The position numbers and the translations under genes are program-made. The notes under the pieces were generated by a model that saw nothing but the letters and a program-made list of their open reading frames with translations, was not told where the DNA came from and did not search any database. From Omphalotus guepiniiformis (taxonomy: Eukaryota; Basidiomycota; Agaricomycetes; Agaricales; Omphalotaceae): a stretch of 64,000 nt of DNA. Below are positions 59,540 to 64,000 of the stretch, piece by piece. Each line of letters begins with the position of its first letter. Position 1 is the first letter of the stretch. The stretch spans positions 744,001 to 808,000 of the forward strand of contig JAQOOI010000058.1 in NCBI GenBank assembly GCA_028554645.1, in the 5' to 3' direction.

Positions 59540-60309
59540 GCCGCACACATCTGGTCAGTCATGGGGTGCTTCTACGCCTGCGTTAGACTGCCAGCGCATA
59601 TACCCGCCAATTTCCTTATGTTCCCGAAGCTGGATCCTTGATTCTCGTAAAGCGTCCACCGAAGTTGATCATTCAGGTTGAGCTGCGCCGCACTTTGCGC
59701 CTCCAGGTGGAGGGTTCTGGCGACTACTTTACGCGACATCGCCGTGTGCGCTCACGTAGTCGGCAAGGTCGCTCTGGTCGTTATCAAGACAAGCTATTGG
59801 GTAATGCCTTTGGCGATCCTTTTGACGATGAAATTGAAGAGTTGGGTGGTCCAGGGATTGAGTCGTTCTCACCCATATCATCTGGGAGGTGGGTAAAGAC
59901 GAGGTTGCGAAGGCGTTTAAGGAGAGATGTGGACAGATGATGGGTGATTGATGATCCTTCGCAAGTGGGTATGTTTGGACATTTACAACGAAGGCAATAA
60001 TAGCCAATATTTCTGCCGTCCAGAAATAAAGCATCCATCTAGCAACAACACCTACGTGAGCTACATGTACATGTGGCAACAGAGTGAGTTCAAAAGTAGG
60101 TTCACCACGAATAAGTACGTACACTTCAGGACCTACAATCGATGTGAGTACAGTACAAAACCTTGAATTTAAAGCAAGGACTTAGGAGACAAATTGAATT
60201 AGAAAAACGTGAAATCATGTGAGTCACGTGCAGGATCACGCTACCTTTAAAAAAAATCAGTGGCTCAGGTGGCAGTCGCGCCTAGTCGCGCTCATCTACT
60301 GCCCATCTC
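59540..60309. other. Intergenic, no supported gene
   Basis: Two overlapping + frames near 59,640-59,940, one Arg-rich and one with a membrane-like run (VVGKVALVVIKTSYWVMPLA). They compete with each other and neither has supporting exons. The last 150 bp hold the FunK1 promoter. Confidence 0.4.
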
Positions 60310-62718
60310 ATGTCTACTGCTCATATTGTTCAAGGCCAACCCTTACTGGGACCTAATAATGACGAACCTACAACGCCTGCGCGAAAGGCTTCTGAACCAG
60401 TAAAAGATACACCCATTGCGGTCAAGACATCCGGCACAGCTCTATTTTGCACGGACCAGCCAGAGCGCGAGGCTCGTTTCGCAGGCTTCGCTATAGAGAT
60501 GATAGGGAAGTTTGTGGGTCCCATGGATCCAAAAATGTTCTTGGACACCTTTCTTGGCGAACAGGCGTTTGATGGGATGTCCGTGCCGGAAGTGCGTTGG
60601 ACTGACACTCTGAAGGAGAAATTTCGAAAGGTGCACGACTCCCGTGTCGAAGATGGGAAACGGATAGCGAATCGTGAAACGGCTATGTATCGACCTTTGG
60701 TGTGTGTTAGGTTTAATTCCTTGACAATTTCTTTGTAATTGAGATTTCAACTTGGCAGGAAGAAGCTATAAAGGATTGTATCGACACCGACTCGTTTGAA
60801 TATGTTGCGACACATGAGTATACGGATTCCAACGCTTCCAACTCGACTGCTACCGCCCCTGACGCCATTCTGTATTCCCGAGAGTGTTCCAACCTTCGGA
60901 CCAGCAAGTCGGACTCTGCATTCTCAGATCTCGTAGTCGAAGTGAAAGGCCCTGACCACAGCAAGCCTTTCGACGACAAACACAACAGTTTTGAACGTGA
61001 TACCGTCAACGGTGATGAGGTTCAAGGACAGCTCACCATTTATGCGGTCGCTCAGTTTGCGAATCAGTTCCGAACTCACTTGTTTATGGTATACATTCAC
61101 GTGGATACAGCTCGATTCATTCGCTGGGATCATGCCGGTGCAGTCGTTTCTGCAGAATTTGCGTACAGCGAGGAAAACTATCTGGCCGATTTCTTCTCCC
61201 GTTATACCCGTGCGACTCCAGAGGCTCGTGGCATCGACACCACAGTCAAGATGCTAGAGAAGCATGGTACTCTTGCTGGGGAAATTCGAGTGAAGCTCGA
61301 GCTCGACGAGAGTGCGCCTGTATTCGAGTTTAAGGTTTGGAGTGACTCGAAGGATAATGAGGTTCAGTTTGTACCCTATTATGGGACCAGGGCATTTGCT
61401 GGCAATAGCCTGTCTGTCACAGGTCGTGCCACTCGTGTATTCAAGGTCTGGGATCCCAGAGAGAATATGGTCGTCCTTCTCAAGGACGCATGGCGAGTTG
61501 CTTCTATCCAGCGCGAAGGCGTGATATATGCGCTTTTGAAGGTGAAGGATGTGAAGAATGTTCCGACGTGTCTAATAGCGGGCGACGTAAACCCTGGAGA
61601 CGCCAATCATCACACTCGCACTCACGACTATTCATCCAAGCCGAGTCGATGGCGGAAGTACATACATTATCGCCTAGTCCTCCAAGAGGTCTGCCGAGGC
61701 AATCTCAGCACGTTCAAGGATGTGAAGGAGTTACTGTCTGTCATGCATGATGCACTGATCGGTGAGTCTATTCCAATTGTACATGGAGCACATAATGAAT
61801 TAACGCTCTGTATCTTAGCTCATAACGACGCTTTCACAAAGGCAGACTTACTGCATCGTGATATCAGTGTGGGGAATATTCTGATTACTGAGGATGGGAA
61901 AGGATTACTTGCAGATTGGGAGCTTGCAAAGTCGCCTTCAGAACTAGCGAATGCACGACGACCTCAACGCGCAGTACGTAGCTGCTACAGTTTCTTGTCA
62001 ATTTTGCTAATATCTGAGTAATCTTTAGGGCACCTGGCAGTTCATTTCAGCTGCTCTCCTCTCTGAGCTAGTTCCTCACGCCACACTTGCAGATGACCTA
62101 GAGTCCTACTTTCACGTTCTCGGTTGGATTGCATTGCAGTACACCAACCACTCAAAAGGCCCAGACGTTGTCGAGTGGCATCTTCGAAGAGGATATGATG
62201 ACACTGATGGCCAAACGATAGGTGATTCTTTCAAGTGCATGTTCATGGGGAGCGCTGCTTTGGACCGGGATTTCGGATTTGCCCCAGGACCTCTAGCTGA
62301 CTTGATTAAAGATCTCGAGGAAACCTGTGCTTCGCGCTATGCTCCTACACCAGATAACAAGAGGCTCGAATATGTTCTGGAATCACTTGCTAGAGACGAT
62401 CTTAGTGAAGAAAAGCGAGAAATTTATATGAGCAACCTAGACTATCAGACTTACGAGCGGCGGAAACGGCTCACATCTTCAGAATGGTTTATTGCCCGCT
62501 TCAAGGCAGCTGTAGTATCCGATGAATGGTCTGAACATTCTCTCGAGCGGCACGATATAGGACCTCCGGCGAAGAAGTATAGGATCACTAGTACGGAACG
62601 TTCCATCGAGGAGCGTGAAAGTGAAGACACGCTTGCCAAACGTCTAAGAACTCAGAAGACTATCCGTGGAACGTCTCAACAAGGCAGTCTCGATGATGTT
62701 CCCGAACATGACGACTGA
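60310..62718 (+). CDS. FunK1-type fungal protein kinase
   Basis: Exons 60310-60699, 60759-61761, 61819-61973 and 62029-62718 give 745 aa. FunK1 is a divergent eukaryotic-like kinase family expanded in mushroom fungi. The N-terminal region (about 1-350) carries DLVVEVKGPD and GQLTIYAVAQFANQFRTHLF, the usual accessory part. The kinase part has the catalytic loop LHRDISVGNIL (HRD with Asn) split from its upstream helix by an intron, then LADWELAK where family members have D-W/F-E in place of DFG, and GTWQFISAALL in place of the APE region. The C-terminal tail is basic, containing a KKYR and KRLRTQK stretch that may be a nuclear signal. Kinase motifs are intact. The targets are unknown. Confidence 0.93.
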
Positions 62719-63435
62719 CCTATCTGTAATGAATCCCAGTTAATATATTTGTTATATATTGTCTTGTTGTGAGCTACTGGGTCAGGTTGTAAATAACGGA
62801 AGGTAAATCCTTCACATTGCCGCCGTCGTCTGTGGCATCGCTGCACACAACTTCACCATCCAGATTGCAGAAGCTGCACGTTCGAGTACGTGCGGCATAC
62901 GCCCCTTGCTCGTACTTGCGCTAGTACTTGTAGAGGACACGTCATAGGCGTAGCCACAGGTTAGTACCACCATCGTGCACCATCTACGCGATTCGCCTTT
63001 CCCAAGTTCGCACCCTCATCACCAAAATAGACATAAACATATAATGGGTTGTCAAAGGGTTGCTAGGATTGCACTGTCCTAGTATCTTTTCGTGCAAAAT
63101 AATCATATTGTATAAATCTTATAAGTCATGAAATGATATTAGACATAAAAACACTCTGATAACAGAAGCAAATAATAATTTCTATATGTAACATTCTTAC
63201 AACACCTCAAAATTATTGTAGTTTTGAATAATACCTATCCAACAGTGGGGTTATATAAGACACTTAGGGTCTGGGTAGGGGCTGAATCAAAATTTGGGAT
63301 AGGGGCTGGATATAGAGATACAGTAGGGGATGGATAGGGAACTACAGTAGGGGAGATCGACTCTGAATGAATTGCTCACTTGGACACAAAAATGCAAATT
63401 ACAACCCAATACTGTGATATGCTTCTACAAACATT
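62719..63435. other. Intergenic with TAGGGG-like short motifs
   Basis: No gene. Near 63,265-63,355 the words GTAGGGGCTG, ATAGGGGCTG, GTAGGGGATG and GTAGGGGAG recur every 20-40 bp, forming a small diverged repeat just before the satellite. Confidence 0.5.
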
Positions 63436-64000
63436 GATACATGAAAGAGATTGGATGCACGTACATTGAAAAACAGCTACTTACAATGATACACACAGAA
63501 ACTTTCCCTCGTGGAAGGATAGAAACAGTTGCACACGCTTAGCTATATTGCGTGAAAAAATGGGATGCATGTTCATTGATATACAGCTACTTATAGTGAT
63601 ACACAGAAACTTTCCCTCGTGGAAGGAAAGAATAAGTTGCACACACTTAGATATACTGCATGAAAGAGATTGGATGCACGTATATTGAAAAACAGCTACT
63701 TACAGTGATACACAGAAACTTTCCCTCGTGGAAGGAAAGAATAAGTTGCACACACTTAGATATACTGCATGAAAGAGATTGGATGCACGTACATTGAAAA
63801 ACAGCTACTTACAGTGATACACAGAAACTTTCCCTCGTGGAAGGATAGAACCAGTTGCACACACTTAGCTATACTCCATGAAAGAAATTGGATGCACGTA
63901 TATTGAAAAACAGCTACTTACAGTGATACACACAGAAACTTTCCCTCGTGGAAGGATAGAAACAGTTGCATGTGCTTAGCTATACTACATGAAAGAAATT
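63436..64000. repeat. 108-111 bp tandem satellite, continues beyond the window
   Basis: At least five copies. The landmark ACTTTCCCTCGTGG begins at 63,501, 63,609, 63,718, 63,827 and 63,938, giving periods of 108, 109, 109 and 111 bp. Each unit also has GATTGGATGCACGTA, AAAAACAGCTACTTAC and AGTTGCAC. Copies differ by a few bases. The landmark contains a short hairpin (TTCC-CTCGT-GGAA). No coding frame. Confidence 0.95.

Noticed and set aside
63265..63355. Interstitial telomere repeat
   Set aside because: The recurring GTAGGGG words are spaced irregularly and are not TTAGGG arrays.
63436..64000. CRISPR-like array
   Set aside because: The whole 108-111 bp unit is conserved; there are no short repeats alternating with unique spacers, and the genome is eukaryotic.

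Overview
The window reads as nuclear DNA of a filamentous basidiomycete, most likely an Agaricomycete. Nearly every recognisable gene is cut by 45-70 bp GT-AG introns. The gene families fit as well: a FunK1 kinase, a MYND-finger family, a membrane-anchored GH17 glucanase, a GH10 xylanase, a microsomal P450, a Pho88/Snd3 protein and a C2H2 plus Zn2Cys6 regulator. Many real genes are visible only after splicing, so I rebuilt exons by eye; exon-level coordinates are my own reading of the splice sites.

Layout. 1-5.6 kb: a partial conserved fungal gene (-), an intron-containing tRNA-Asp, an orphan secreted/membrane protein gene (-), and a divergent pair of very small genes. 6.3-11.1 kb: a cytochrome P450 (-) and Pho88/Snd3 (-). 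12.0-19.4 kb: a C2H2 + Zn2Cys6 transcription factor (-) and urate oxidase (-), whose next-to-last coding intron is 1,392 bp long. 20.2-36.5 kb: a tandem duplication. A MYND gene plus the 5' end of the adjacent GH17 gene were copied, giving MYND1, a GH17 5' relic, MYND2 and the intact GH17. A complete 7.97 kb Ty3/gypsy LTR retrotransposon (25,560-33,531, coding on -) sits in the last codons of MYND2. 39.4-44.0 kb: an AMP-forming acyl/aryl synthetase and an MFS transporter, both +. 47.3-48.0 kb: a second copy of the orphan family found at 3 kb. 51-54.5 kb: a truncated nuclease-like fragment and a GH10 xylanase (-). 57.0-62.7 kb: a secreted alpha/beta hydrolase, a weak small gene and a FunK1 kinase. 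63.4 kb to the end: a 108-111 bp tandem satellite.

There is no single pathway here. Functionally the window mixes cell-wall and plant-polymer enzymes (GH17, GH10), small-molecule metabolism (P450, ANL synthetase, MFS pump, epoxide-hydrolase-like enzyme, uricase) and lineage-expanded families (MYND, FunK1, nuclease-like). The strongest unusual signals are: (i) the retrotransposon, whose PBS is an exact 11-nt complement of an LTR segment placed like a transcription start, pointing to Tf1/sushi-type self-priming, and which supplies the stop codon of its host gene; (ii) a 1.6 kb extremely G-rich, strand-skewed island that interrupts the element at its protease; (iii) an orphan two-member family with conserved intron positions; (iv) the traceable duplication history of the MYND-GH17 region.
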